Of a stretch of 64,000 nucleotides of DNA, positions 10,883 to 23,469 are shown in pieces. The DNA is from Spongilla lacustris. Its lineage: Eukaryota; Porifera; Demospongiae; Spongillida; Spongillidae. Location of the stretch: positions 2,341,856-2,405,855 of the forward strand of contig OX442430.1 in the NCBI GenBank assembly GCA_949361645.1. Direction: 5' to 3'. Position 1 is the stretch's first letter. Every line of letters begins with the position of its first letter. Below the pieces are notes generated by a model. That model saw only the letters and a program-made list of their open reading frames with translations. It was not told the origin of the DNA and searched no databases. The position numbers and the translations under genes are program-made.

Positions 10883-12097
10883 TTAACATTCATGAAGGGG
10901 AATATGGGAGCATCTCAGCAGGATAGCTCTAGCATTCTGCGGCATTAGCGTGACACCCATCAGGCAGTAGATTTGGCTCAGTGCTTCATTGTCAGATAGT
11001 CCCATTTGCATGGCAAGTCTCTTGCTCAATCTTGAGAAGCATTCTTGGGCTTCACATCCCCAACCACCATAGACTTCCCCACTAATGGAATACACGTCCA
11101 TCCCAACTCTGAACACATTTCATCATTTTTGACATGCTTCCCAACCTTGCCACATTCTGCAGAAATGCCTGATGCCAAACTCGCTTCCAGAATGAGATCT
11201 GTATTTAGCGGATGGATGACTTTTAGGTCAAATGCTGCAGGGTGGGAGAGAGACCAGTTTGGCACCAGTACATCAGCTGGTCTAGAGAAGTTTATGCCTG
11301 GACCTTTCTCCAGTTGAGGAGATAGGCATGCTTTAGAGCACAGATTTGAAAAACAGTCCCTTAGTTTATTGTGCCGTACGATGGTGTCACCTCCAGATCG
11401 ACAAGTAAGAGCATGGTGGCCATCTCGATCAAGAGTCTTAGAATAAAGAAACATTTACTGTCAGAGGAGGAGATTATTATACCTAGCCACCATTTTAAAA
11501 GGACTTGCATCTCGTGAGGTTCCAAAGCTAAGTTCCTATGTATTGAAGGTATAGCTCTCATCCAGGCATTTGCATTAGTGGCTGACACTGCTCTAAGTCG
11601 TGCTCTGGTACAAACAGTACTGTTACTGAGAAGAGTCTTGAAGAAAGTTTCTTCGATTTTACCTGAAAGGTGGTGCTGCTGTGGAGGAGAGCTAGTTACT
11701 GATTCAAACGTTGTTGCATCAGCAGGCTCAACCTTTGAGTTGTAGAAAGCTATGGCCTCTTTGAGATTTTGAGACACATTAGGAGCATTTGTCAATAGCA
11801 TTGGACACCGATGCAATGTATGCTCTAGGAGAGTGGTTAGAGAGACTGATCTCAAACCTAGACCACCAAACCGAAGTGGAAGTTGAACTTGTTTAGTGGC
11901 TGAATGTGTTAGTTCAAATGCTGCACATTCGTCTAAACAGTAGAGGACATCTTCATCAAAACAAGTAAAGTGCTGTAGTGAAGAATCACAAGGTGGAATG
12001 GAGTGACTTGGATGGGACAGCTTGCAGAAGCTCGCACAATGGTGAAACTTAGGTAAAAGCTGGAGAAGAGAACAAGCCTGTTTTCTTTTTGATTCAA
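10883..12097 (-). pseudogene. Older LINE relic, thumb-to-endonuclease part
   Basis: Minus-strand relic of the same superfamily. The frame ending near 11361 carries LRFGGLGLRS and LLKWWLGI. A frameshift then leads into HHALTCRSGGD, RHNKLRD, RPADVLVPNW and AFDLKVIHPLN. A second shift leads into GEVYGGWGCEAQ and QNARAILLR. Two frameshifts show decay. Its upstream half lies at 13883-14225, beyond an inserted DNA transposon. Its 3' end meets the same TAATAATA tract as the plus-strand copy (tail to tail). Confidence 0.75.
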
Positions 12098-12117
12098 TAT
12101 TGTCTATTTGCGCACGT

Positions 12118-12163
12118 GTGAACACCTGTGCACACTGTACGCACAGTGTGCACAGGTGTTCAC
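12118..12163. repeat. Perfect hairpin, 21-bp arms with a 4-base loop
   Basis: Arms 12118-12138 and 12143-12163 (GTGAACACCTGTGCACACTG...) are exact reverse complements around ACGC. The hairpin is subterminal in the transposon and partly overlaps its terminal repeat. Confidence 0.9.
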
Positions 12164-13299
12164 AGTTCACTATTAGCTCTGCATTATTTGATACAGATGA
12201 GCAGTGTTCTAGATTTTTACATATTATGCACAAAAAGACTTGTGGATGAGTGGACAATAATAAAAATAGTAATATAATAACAGGTTATTTAATTTACTAA
12301 TCGCAAAGTTGGTTCAAAATCAGCTAGCGCGCGTGCAGTCCATGCGTTTATGCTAGGTTACTTTTTAAACAATACTAATCAATGAAGGTATTGGGGATCC
12401 ACTTGAAACCATTGAGGATCGGATCCAGGACCCTTTTGTACCTATAGAGGAGGAGCCAGAACCAATTTCGAGCGTTGTAAAACTCGGCAAGCTACAGACC
12501 TTGAGCTTCTAGGACGTTAAAAGAAATCTATGCAGAATTTAGACAGCTGGTTTTACAGGAATTGTTTCGAAATAGGGATATACCAGTGGCTTTTTATAAC
12601 GCCTTTACACGTATAGGTGTGAGTATACAATCACACTGAACAAGGCAGCAGTGGTACTAGCAGACACGGACAAAGGAGGGCGTGACAATGGATTTACAGT
12701 GAGTCCCCAGTGACGATGTGCCAGACTAGTGAGAATGGACAAGACATGTAGGTAGGGCAGTTGAACAGAGCGTATATATGTAGTTTCTAATGAAGCCAGT
12801 GTAGAAGAGTGCCTAGACTCAGATGAGAAGGAGGCCGTGAGTAATTTAAAGCCAGGGCTACGTGGGTGATTCAGCCTGAAGCAGATGTCGAGCCTGAGCT
12901 AGTCATCTGTGACAGTAGCCGCTGCAGGATGTGTAATACATGTAGAATGACATGATGGAGGTGTGGCCCAATCCCCTTCGGCTTCTGAACCTGGGAAGTC
13001 AGAAGGAAGGAAGCTTCTGCACTGTACCTGTGCCCTGCTTCAAAGCTTAGGTGTCTGATACTTCACCTGAAAGGTTTTGTACATGTACCTGCAAATAGGA
13101 AGAGGCAGACAGCTTTGCAGAGTGTTGGATCTGCGGAAAATGATTAGCAAGTAGCAACACTAAGTGCATTTTGGCTTATGCATTTTTCTCCTATTACATA
13201 GTGTTTCCTTATATAATGATTGACAACAATAACCACTGATACAAATGTCAAAATAAAAATTGTCAGCAATTATCCTGTACCACACAACATGGTGCATGG

Positions 13300-13327
13300 T
13301 ACAGTGTGCACAGGTGTGCACACTGTA
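13300..13327. repeat. Palindrome, 13-bp arms (TACAGTGTGCACA)
   Basis: Exact arms 13300-13312 and 13315-13327 around GG. They share the CAGTGTGCACA core with the hairpin at 12118-12163. Confidence 0.85.
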
Positions 13328-13481
13328 TCTAAAAAGCGTCAGTGCTTTGTATACACTAATCTAATTAAGATGATCCAAGATGAGGTACATAGGCCTTAAT
13401 GCCCTCTATCACCATTGTGATTTACTATTTTATATCATGTTTCCCTGATGCAAAATTCAATTTAAAGTGCCAATAAAAGTA

Positions 13482-13505
13482 AAGTGTGAACGTGTGTTCA
13501 CACTT
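13482..13505. repeat. Palindrome, 10-bp arms (AAGTGTGAAC)
   Basis: Exact arms 13482-13491 and 13496-13505 around GTGT, inside the same transposon. Confidence 0.8.
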
Positions 13506-13882
13506 AACTTAAGCCTAATAAAGTAGTCATAAACAAACTATAAATTAAAACCACATATTACCAATGTTGTCAGGTGATAGTGTAATGCAATTGTTAACTT
13601 GAACTTTGAAAATTACGTTCCATCTGGTAATTACATACAAGGAGAGTTAAGTCTGGTTTTCTGGTTGAAATTCTTCACAAACAACTCTTACACGAAGCCC
13701 TCAAATCACCATAAGGAATTAATAATTTCAAATAATATTAAAGCCATACATCAAAACCACCTTTGGGTATGTTATATAAAAACCTTGACCTAATCTGATC
13801 TTCCTTAGTTGTGTAAGACAATGAGGAAGGTATGCAGCACAGTGTGTACACCTGTTCACAGTTCGGATGCAAATAGACAATA

Positions 13883-14225
13883 TAGTCACTGCAAAATTCT
13901 GGACTTCAATTGGTGCCCCCAGAATTTCAAGGTTAGGTGTAGTTGATGTAGGAATGCAGGAGTTGAAACGTTGAAAGGTATCTGCATTGGGACTAAACAG
14001 TTCGCATTTTGACAGGTTGAGGATCAGGCCATGTGGCTTGCCCTCTGTACCTAGCAGCAGAGCCTGGACCAGCCAGAGCCCCATCATCTAGGTACCATGC
14101 ATTAAACAAGAGTTGTTGACATTGCGGGTCAGCTGCCAACTGTTTCAGGACTGAGTGAAGGACAAGAGCAAATAGTAGAGGGCCTAGAGGATCACCCTGC
14201 TGAACCACTGATGCCGATGGAATTG
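13883..14225 (-). pseudogene. Older LINE relic, RT part
   Basis: On the minus strand the frame reads VVQQGDPLGPLLFALVLHS, NAWYLDDGALAGPG, then after a frameshift LNLSKCELFSP and TPNLEILGAPIE. These are the RT catalytic and downstream motifs of the same LINE type as the 6763-9945 copy. It continues into 10883-12097 once the inserted transposon is removed. Upstream sequence is lost near 14225. Confidence 0.75.
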
Positions 14226-14329
14226 TCATAAATAGCAAATAGAAAATGCACATACAGAGAATACCTAGTCGATTAAAATTATATAGATGTATAATGACAC
14301 TAAAAGTGTATACATAATATATATATAAT

Positions 14330-15147
14330 TGGGACAGTTTCCGCGAAAATGTCACCCTTTTATAACATTATAAGGTTATAAAAATGCTTCTTGTTTGAAT
14401 GGCTATATCTTCCGAACGCTAAACGCCATCTACTTCCTATTTTCAACAATTCATACTACACTATTTCTCTATGCCAAATTGCATTTTGAAGTCTTTCACT
14501 TGCTCCACGCCAGTATTGCAACGTTCGATACCCGACCGGGTTCAAACCCTCCATAACTTTAGGTAGGAGTAATCAAATCGCTTCAAATTCGGTTTGTAGG
14601 TACAGAGGTCCTATACCTATCGATTTGCTCTGTTCGTTAATTTTTATGCCATTCGTTACGGAGATACAGTTGAACAAACTACGTGCACTTTTTCCCGCTT
14701 GATACGCGCCAATGTTATAATCCCCGCCTCCCATACATTGAGCGGGACGCGATTTGCCAAAATCATTGGCGCGAATCGAGCGGGAAAAGTGGACGTACTT
14801 TGTTCAAATATATCTCCGTAACGAATGGCATAAAAATTAACGAACAGAACAAATCGATAGGTATAGGACCTCTGTACCTACAAACCGATTTTGAAGTGAT
14901 TTGATTACTCCTACCTAAAGTTATGAAGGGTTTGAACCCGGTTGGGTATCGAACGTTGCAATATTGGTGTGGAGCAAGTGTAAGACTCCAAAAAGTTATT
15001 ATTTGTATAGAAATGGCGTAGTATGAAGTATTGAAAATAGGAAGTCGATAGCATTTAGCGTTCGGAAGATATATCGATTCAAATAAGAAGCATTTTTATA
15101 ACACTATAATGTTATAAAAGGGTGACATTTTCGCGGAAACTGTCCCA
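14330..15147. mobile_element. Long foldback element 2, about 818 bp
   Basis: The ends TGGGACAGTTTCCGCGAAAA (14330) and its reverse complement at 15147 are exact. Arms of about 385-400 bases are highly similar throughout (a few percent mismatch), with a short centre near 14725-14760. Flanks are TA-rich, so the target duplication is ambiguous. It has no coding capacity. It is probably a non-autonomous foldback or MITE. Confidence 0.8.
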
Positions 15148-15189
15148 TATATATAGATGACATCGCCCTAGAGTTTGCCTTCATCAGTG

Positions 15190-15845
15190 GGATATTAAGC
15201 CTTGCATAAATTTAGTTCAAAGGTTGCTGTGGACTTAGGCATACAGCCATGGACAGCAAAGCGAGATGCATGTTTGAGCCTCCCTGACCCCTGCCCCGTG
15301 TACCATAAGACTCCACCACAAGAGGGATGGACACCCTCGCCAATTTCACTCACTTTGCATCATTGGCAGTGTGCTTCCTAAGCTCAGCTGCCTCCGATAC
15401 TGCATCTGCTATTGCTCCTGCTGCAGACAAAACATTGGAGTTTAGTGGTGACACAAAAGAAATGTCAATGGTAGCTGGCATTTCCCAATCACAGTCCTAT
15501 ACAAGATTATCTGCCTGTCTTGACTGGATAAGGTCTGTGCTGAGCCCTGCACCTGCTTCAGCCTGGACTGAAGGATTGCACTTTTATGGCGAAATATACC
15601 ATAAGCAACTTGGCCTAATGATCCAGAGAGCTACCAGGTAGTGCACACTTAGACACATACGAGATGTCGAAGCCCAACCACCACATCACTGCAATATGAA
15701 ACTCCTCTGGTTTCAAGATGAAAGCCTAGTCTTATGGAGGCAGCGTGCTTGGTTGAAACTGAATGTAGCCATGCTTTATCAGCAGGCAAGAACTTTTCTA
15801 TTAGTTTCTGCAATTGAAAGTCATCTAGTTCAAAGATAAAAATTT
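15190..15845 (-). pseudogene. Decayed LINE fragment (thumb to endonuclease)
   Basis: Minus-strand reading gives ADKAWLHSVSTKHA, EEFHIAVMWWLGFD, FVSPLNSNVLSAAGA, EAAELRKHTANDAK and IPLVVESYG across shifting frames with stops. The order matches the C-terminal third of the LINE at 6763-9945. It is more decayed than its neighbours. Confidence 0.65.
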
Positions 15846-15849
15846 CTGA

Positions 15850-18800
15850 CTACAAGGTATAGAGGTAATGGAGCTAAGAGATATCTTCTCAGAGAATGCA
15901 ACTTGCCCATTAAACACATCAATAGCACAATTCAGTTGTACATCATCATGGAACTGATGAATTTTCACTCAAGCTAGATCAGGCTTTAGAATGCATTCAT
16001 GTCCATTTTTTTCTGTACCCTCAACTTAATAATAGGATACATTGTGTTTAATGTTCTTACTATTTGTGTGGCTAATGCAAATAATTGCATACGGGAATGG
16101 CTCCCATTGCACAACCCGGGTAATTTTGGATGCTCTCTGGCACTTTCTGTTGACGTTGTAGACAACAGTGCATGACTGAACTACCTCCTAGTACATCAAG
16201 GATGTTTGTGAAACCGGCAACTAAAAAGTGCTTTTGACACAATAAGTGTTACTCTAGAGGTGGCAAAGGAATCGTGTATGATATGAATCAACTTTAAGAT
16301 GTTCATGGGACAGTTGTAAATTATACTGTTATTGACAAGGCGAGTCCATTACGATCCAATTGATTGGGACTACAAAAACTCAATAATTCACCTTAACAAG
16401 ATAAATGGTGTCCCTGAGAGGAGCAGTATACCGGGGAAGATGAATGTTTGGAGAAATATGAAATTGCAGAACTGGTACAACTGATGACTCATGATCAGAG
16501 ACTGATACGCGAGGATAGATAAGTTTGAGAACTATTACACAATCCACAGACAATTCTACACTGTAATTCCGAGGGTGATACACACGTGTACATGCATGTA
16601 AAAAAACTTTTACATGTAATGTACACATGTGCAAGTATATTTCATTGCACGGTTATATACATGTATATGCATCCATGCATATTGCATTGTTTACGTACGT
16701 GAACGAACGTTTATGCGTGTGCACGAGCAACATGCATGAATGCACATGACTTCTGCACTTTCAATTAGCATGCATTTGTGCATGTAAACCATCTTTAGCT
16801 ATTTTAAACCTGTAGAATAACCGCTCGTCAGCAAATTGTTGTAAACAATACAATTAAACGATTTGCATGAGTAGATCTTTTGCAGTCTTCATATCTTACA
16901 ATGGAGGTAAGCCTCTATCTAGAGTTAGGGTTAGAAAGTAAGTATGAAAATTGCGAGCACATACAATGTAAGCTTTCGGCATCGTGTACGTATATATATC
17001 AAATTTGTATTGTTTATACCGGTATGCAAACGTTGCACAAATGTATCCTTGTCAAGTTTCAAACATTTTACATAATTATATCATTGGTATTATTATACAT
17101 TGTAGCCGTTGCAGTTCATAACACTATCGCTAGTATACAAAACGGAGTAGTACATGTATATATAGTGCATGCTAGGATCATCCAGGTTGTTTAAAATTAT
17201 GCTTGTGCTTGTTCTTGTGCACCAGGTACTGTATTTGATACTTACATATTACATGTAATGGCTAATCCTTTCGTGGGGCTGGGCAGAGGCAGATGGGAAT
17301 GGGTTGGGGGGGGGGGGGGGGGGGGGTGGAAGGGGTATGTTCACACGCGTGCGGCGCAATTTTACCGTGCCGGGATTAAAATGTGACGTGCATGTCAAAA
17401 CCGTGCCGTGCCGAGCCAGCACGGTTGCAACATGTGTAGTAGCTTTTTTTCCCCCGTAGTGTATTAAAATGGTGGGGTGAAAATGCTTAAATGGGGAGAG
17501 GAATCGATACTTGTGCAACTGGAATGCATCATTCAATTGCATGGTGTACAACAAGGCCATTCCGTATTCCGTTGAGGTGAAACATTGTGCATGTTAAAAT
17601 ATTTGCTCTCCTTCTTCTGTGCCCCTGTGATGCCTCCTTTTTCTCGATTGCTTGGAACGAACTGCATGGCATTGGTACACACACACACACATGGATAGAA
17701 ACCGATAGTTAGCTTGAGTAGCGTTTCGGAGAGATAAAAAGGACTCCTGGCCGCCGTGTATATATTTATTTTTCCCCCGCAATTTCTGAGCAAAAAGTGT
17801 GGCCAACTGAGCTCCAACCCCACCCCCCCCCCCCCCCCCCCCCCCCCTATATCGTCAAGGTTTGTGTCGTGCCATCCCTCGAAAAGCAATGAACTCTAAG
17901 CTTTTAGAAGAAATAATGTTACATGTAGTTGGTTTTATTTATGAAGCCTCATGGTTAACCTCACACGGTTGTTAATACTACATGTAAAGCTATACATAGA
18001 GCGGTATACATCAGTGTATTCTATTATTTAATAATTGTATTGCAGCTATGGCTGAGAGGATCGTGTGCTTTCTCACTGAAGTACCCCTGCATACGCCACG
18101 GCTCATATAGACTATGGTCTGCCCCTCATCATGCAGGGGCGGAAGCTGTTGAATCGTTTTGATACTATCTAAGTATTAAAGCATTAAAACTATGCAAGTT
18201 TTAGTGCTTTTATTTATACATGTATGTGCAATGAAAAATTGCACTACAAGAAAAGTATTTGCACCGTGCACGTGCGTTTAGATGAGCAAATAGTTTCAGG
18301 CCTAAAATTTTTGCTTGTCATGCGCCGGATCTATCGCACATTGTATATCATAGACATAAGGCTTCATTTGAGTCACAAATAGAAAAATAAGGATATGAAA
18401 TATTCATTTTGAGTCATTTTACTTGTAATATAGTGATGATAAGAGGCGCCGAGGTTGCTTTCCACAGGAAAAAAATGTAAGAAAATCATATGCAAATCAA
18501 AAATTGTATGCAGGCTGCATGTAATCAATCAGTATCAGTATGTATAGGTGTCAGATCACTTGAAAAATCAAGCCTTGATTTGCAGGGTTTTTTTTTTTGC
18601 TGCGTTCCTCTCCTACCGGCAATATGGCGATAAAAGTGGATATGCATCAGATACAATATATTCCGTTCTATGGGTACTACAGGCAGAGATAATATATAAT
18701 CTCTGCTACAGGTAACAACTGTTCGATGTTAACGCAGGACCTAATACATGTGGCAAATCGACATCAATGTTATAACACTGTCTAATGTAAAGTATTGGCA

Positions 18801-20509
18801 CGTGTACTGAGAAAACCGTAACGCGGTTAGGTATAAAAACGATATGCACTTTTCAATACATGTATACAAACGCAGTGATTGAAAGCTATACTCTTGGCCG
18901 ATCAACACAAGAAAACACTCAGATTAATGAAGAACGAGTAATGTGCCACGTCATGTGAATATAGTGGGATTATTGAATGGGGGGGGGGGGGGGGGGGGGG
19001 GGGGAGAGCACGTGCCCCCCGGTACCCCCCCCCTCCCTGGATCCGCTACTGTCATGCTGTTGTCTGCCACACAAATACGCTGTGCGATATGCAAGCATTG
19101 GTTTCTCAATTGGCCTGCTACACAAGAACATACCATGTCAAGCATACCATCTTCAATCTTAATATTGGTTAATAATGCCGCACACTGTTTAAACGGTGAT
19201 CACATATGGAGAAATTGCCCATACATAGGCGGACATTTAGCACTTTTTTTTCAAATTGATTTTTAAACACATGTACTAAGTACGATAAATCGGTCTGATT
19301 GTGAATCTGTAATTTATAGATTTATATCATTAGCCATTCTTGTACAAAAATCAAGACAAAAAATTAATTTCTACCGCACTAATTTATTCGTAAAGTAGAC
19401 ATGTTACGTAACATTTATTAACAATTATGTCATTTATCAATAATGTTTTTAATTAATGGCCTAGCTCACGAGACGCATACAAAGCCGATGACGTATTACT
19501 AATACTAAGTAAGTAAAAGTAATTGTAGCTCCCGTAAACACAGATTGAACACGCACCGCAGATGACCGAAAGCCATAGGGATGATGTTGGCTTCGTCCAA
19601 AGTGGCCGGTCCACAATTACTAGTAGTTCACGACGGGAGACCGAGTCCCAACTCCCAACATGTCATCATATATGCTCCGCCATGCATATTTACCCATCCT
19701 TTCAATATTGGCCGTGTGCAGCGTCCGTTGTGCACGTCACGCCACCAGCACTTTTTATGCCACCTTTCTATGCGGCAATATTCATTATTGCCATGAAGCC
19801 TCGATCGCGATCATCGCGCGGGCAACATATCGTAAAAGCAGAGATAATATAAAGCGATACGTCCTATGATATATGCTATTACATTTATAGTTTCTCTTAG
19901 CCCCTTCTGTATTCAATCATCGACTCAATGTGATATGGGAGATGTAAACGATGGGCGGACCGGCAGCGTGGGCGTTTCTCTAGAGCCGAACACATTGGCA
20001 AGCTAGAACCCGTACTTCACGTTTATTTCATGTCAAGATATCGAACTTCTTATAGGTTAATACATTTACCGTAGTGATCAGGTCGACGGGTCATGCTGCC
20101 CTTCCCCATCACTGAGTTACTAGTACGTTTACAAATTGACAATAACCACAAAGACCCTGCTGCTCTTCTTCCTCATCGGATGGCTATCACAGTTACAAGC
20201 AAGTCTAGTGTCATATGATGAGCACCAAACAAAACAAAAAAAGATAAGTGCCTAAGTAGCATCATATAGATACTTGATGGTAGCACATCTCCTTGGAAAC
20301 AGTTGCAAACAGACATTTAAACAAATTCGCAGCTCCTGATATTGAAACCTAGAGGAAACAAGTGATGGTTATGCATCAGAACAAATGCCCCTACCATAAA
20401 ACCAAAGCCCTCAGCATCATGCACAAAGCACACTCCATCCCCTCCCAATGCAAAGCTCAACCAAGGCATCAGGACTAGTGCTTGCCCAACAGGCCCCTGT
20501 CATTCATTA

Positions 20510-20540
<31 letters not shown>

Positions 20541-21290
20541 ATTTTGCACACAGTGTGTGGTTTGTATGACTTATACATGTAACTTCTCTGTATGGTTTCT
20601 ACTAGAAAGGAGTACAGTGTAGGTGGTACGGAGGTGAAGAGGAAAGACACATGAACACTTAACCTTCAGTACTCACGATAAGTCTAAGTAGATACCATGC
20701 AGCCCTGGATCAAGCATAGCCTTGGGGGTGGGGGGGCCAGCTTCCCCCCCCCCCTCCCCCATGGCATATGAAATGCCACCCCTCTGGCAGCAATTGCCCC
20801 CCCCCCCCCCCCCAGCCACACACGCTTCCGTTGATGATTACATATACCTGCGAGTAGATTACATGTTGTGTCATACGTAAAAAAAAGTCCGAATACTTGC
20901 TGAAAAATGTCAACAAAGCGGTGGAGCACAACAAGGCATGTACAAATGTACCCCTTCGACTGCATCCCCTCCTCCCCCCCAGTTTTCGTGCGCCCTCTGG
21001 TAAAACCAAATTCATGTAGGTCCACGGTAGTCCTACATGCATAGTACATGCCAGTAGTTAGATAGATGTACACATGTACATGTAGGTCTTGTAGATATGG
21101 TAGTCTTAGGTAGGGACATATAAGTCCAGGTACATGTACAGGGTATGTCTAACATCAGATAAGGTTGTGGGTTCCTTTCAAGTTTAATTATATTCACAGC
21201 ACAGAAGGGTAGATGTTACATGTAGTTTGAAGGGAATACATGTACATGTAGACAAACGACACAAGTAATTTTCAGTACTCAGGTAGGTAC
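15850..21290. other. Gene-poor stretch with homopolymer-bearing repeats
   Basis: No convincing exon. It contains a G tract (17306-17326) and a C tract (17823-17847), a short palindrome with GCAGAGATAATATATAATCTCTGC near 18690, a transposon end at 19051, and C tracts with CA repeats near 20510-20540 and 20740-20815. The short frames through the G and C tracts are artefacts. Confidence 0.5.
18907..19051. mobile_element. hAT-like element end with G tract, copy A
   Basis: ACAAGAAAACACTCAGATTA...GTGCCACGTCATGTGAATA leads into a G tract (18979-19004), then CACGTGCCCCCCGGTACC and the end CTGGATCCGCTACTG. The same series occurs at 46934-47102. Read from the minus strand the end is CAGTAGCGGATCCAG, hAT-like. 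The partner end is not identified. Confidence 0.55.
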
Positions 21291-21590
21291 ATGCAGGTCT
21301 ATGTAGGTCCATGTAAGGGTTTATGCAGGGTATAGGTCTATGTAGGTCCATGTAGGGTTCATGCAGGGTAGGTCTATGTAGGTCCATGTAAGGGTTCATG
21401 CAGGGTAGGTCTATGTAGGTCCATGTAAGGGTTCATGCAGGGTAGGCCTATGTAGGTCAATGTAGGGGTTCATGCAGGGTAGGTCTACATGTAGCTTCAG
21501 GGAAGGCAAGGTAGCAGCACTACATGGGCCTCTAAAATCAGATAAGGTTGTGGGTTCCCCTTTCAAGTTTATTATATTCACAGCACAAAC
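21149..21590. repeat. 37-bp tandem repeat between two direct copies of a ~57-bp sequence
   Basis: Five units of AGGTCTATGTAGGTCCATG... occupy about 21295-21487. A sequence containing ATCAGATAAGGTTGTGGGTT and TTATATTCACAGCACA is present on both sides (about 21149-21203 and 21531-21590), so the block looks duplicated. Confidence 0.75.
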
Positions 21591-21689
21591 CATGGGCAGA
21601 TCTTAGGATTAAGAGTAGGTACATGTATGACAAAACCTTCAGTATTCTGCGTGTATGGGCTGGTTTTTTTAAGTATGATGTATAGGCTG

Positions 21690-22845
21690 ATGTATGGGGT
21701 ATGGTGTACAGGCTGGTGTATGGTGTATAAGCTAGTGTATGGGGTATGGTGTACAGGCTGGTGTATGGTGTACAGGATGGGGTATGGTGTACAGGCTGGT
21801 GTATGGTGTATAAGCTAGTGTATGGGGTATGGTGTACAGGCTGGTGTATGGTGTACAGGCTAGTGTATGGTATATAGGCTGGTGTATGGTGTACAGGCCG
21901 GTGTATGGTGTATAGGCTGGTGTATGGTGTATAGGCTGGTGTATGGTGTATAGGCTGGTGTATGGGGTCTAGGCTGGTGTATGGTGTATAGGCTGGTGTA
22001 TGGTGTACAGGCTAGTGTATGGTGTATAGGCTGGTATATGGTGTACAGGCTGGTGTATGGTGTACAGGCTAGTGTATGGTGTACAGGCTAGGGTATGGTG
22101 TATAGGCTGGTGTATGGTGTATAAGCTGGTGTATGGTGTATAAGCTAGTGTATGGTGTATAGGATGGTGTATGGTGTACAGGCTGGGGTATGGGGTCTAG
22201 GCTGGTGTATGGTGTATAGGCTGGTGTATGGTGTATAGGCTGGTGTATGGTGTATAGGCTGGTGTATGGTGTATAGGCTGGTGTATGGTGTATAAGCTGG
22301 TGTATGGTGTATAAGCTAGTGTATGGTGTATGGTGTACAGGCTGGGGTATGGTGTATAGGATGGTGTATGGTGTACAGGCTGGGGTATGGTGTATAGGAT
22401 GGTGTATGGTGTATAGGATGGTGTATGGTGTATAGGCTGGTGAATGGTGTACAGGCTAGTGTATGGTATATAGGCTGGTGTATGGTGTACAGGCTGGTGT
22501 ATGGTGTACAGGCCGGTGTATGGTGTACAGGCTGGTGTATGGGGTATAGGTGTATAGGCTGGTGTATGGTGTATAGGCTAGTGTATGGTGTATAGGCTGG
22601 TGTATGGTGTATTGGCTGGTGTATGGTGTATAAGCTGGTGTATGGTGTACAGGCTGGTGTATGGGTTCTAGGCTGGTGTATGGGGTCTAGGCTGGTGTAT
22701 GGTGTACAGGCTGGTGTATGGGGTCTAGGCTGGTGTATGGTGTACAGGCTGGTGTATGGTGTACAGGCTGGTGTATGGTGTACAGGCTGGTGTATGGTGT
22801 ACAGGCTAGCTAGGCTGGTGTATGGTGTATAGGCCGGTGTATGGG
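21690..22845. repeat. 18-19-bp minisatellite (GGCTGGTGTATGGTGTATA)
   Basis: About 1.15 kb of imperfect head-to-tail units with TATA/TACA/TCTA variants. The long minus-strand frame (HTPACTPYTSLY...) is a by-product of the repeat and not a gene. Confidence 0.9.
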
Positions 22846-23066
22846 CAAACACATCATGCAAACACCAGCACATACCTACACAACACACCAGCACACACCA
22901 GACACACCAACCTTCAAAGTCGCAGTAGCCTGCCTCCTTGTAGTCTTTGCAGATGTCAGGTTGGTACTCCCAAAGAACAGTACAGGGGACCTTTCCTAGG
23001 GGAGGGAAAAATGGCCCCTACAATGTACATGTAGAATGCTGTCTGCACATTATCCCGCAATGGATC

Positions 23067-23465
23067 CCCTACGAAAAAATCTTGGCATGACATGTTCCAA
23101 ATTCATGCGTGATATGTTTTTGCAAGTGTTCCAGTTTTTCTAGAGCACTGTTGAACATGCTTACATGTACATGTATGTCATTAAATTGCAGGCATATCAC
23201 TCTTCTAACTTGCACAGGATGAATAGTTTCTAAAAAGCGATTCCCCGATGAGGCATACCCGCTAATATGCTAAGGGGTGTGCCACTTTATAACTTCTCGG
23301 GGGAACGCGTTTTAGAAACTCTTCAACCTGTGCAAGTTAGAAGGGTGATATGCCTGCAATTGAATGACATAAGCATGTTCAACAGTGCTCTAGAAAAACT
23401 GGAACACATGCGACAACATATCACACATGAATTTGGAACATGTATGCCAAGATTTTTTTGTAGGG
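23067..23465. mobile_element. Foldback element 3, about 400 bp
   Basis: CCCTACGAAAAAATCTTGGC at 23067 is mirrored by GCCAAGATTTTTTTGTAGGG ending at 23465. Arms are about 175 bases with a few indels and a loop of about 45 bases. It is directly followed by a 30-bp tandem repeat. Confidence 0.75.
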
Positions 23466-23469
23466 CAAG

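Larger units (their letters stand above)
12100..13880. mobile_element. TA-flanked DNA transposon inserted in the LINE relic
   Basis: The left end TTGTCTATTTGC (12100-12111) returns inverted at 13869-13880, and similarity extends inward for about 45 bases (GTGAACA..TGT.CACACTGT). TA flanks both sides (12098-12099 and 13881-13882). Removing the interval brings the two LINE parts together at the matching point of the protein. TA duplications suggest Tc1/mariner/IS630-like mobilisation. The interior has only broken frames and no transposase I can recognise, so it is non-autonomous or badly decayed. It holds three perfect palindromes built on GTGTGCACA or GTGTGAAC. Confidence 0.65.

Noticed and set aside
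14526..14545. B-box-like GGGTTCAAACCC in foldback 2
   Set aside because: No A box at a suitable distance, and the palindromic context explains the motif.
22316..22894. 192-codon frame of HTPACTPYTS repeats
   Set aside because: Generated by the 18-19-bp minisatellite, with no other support.
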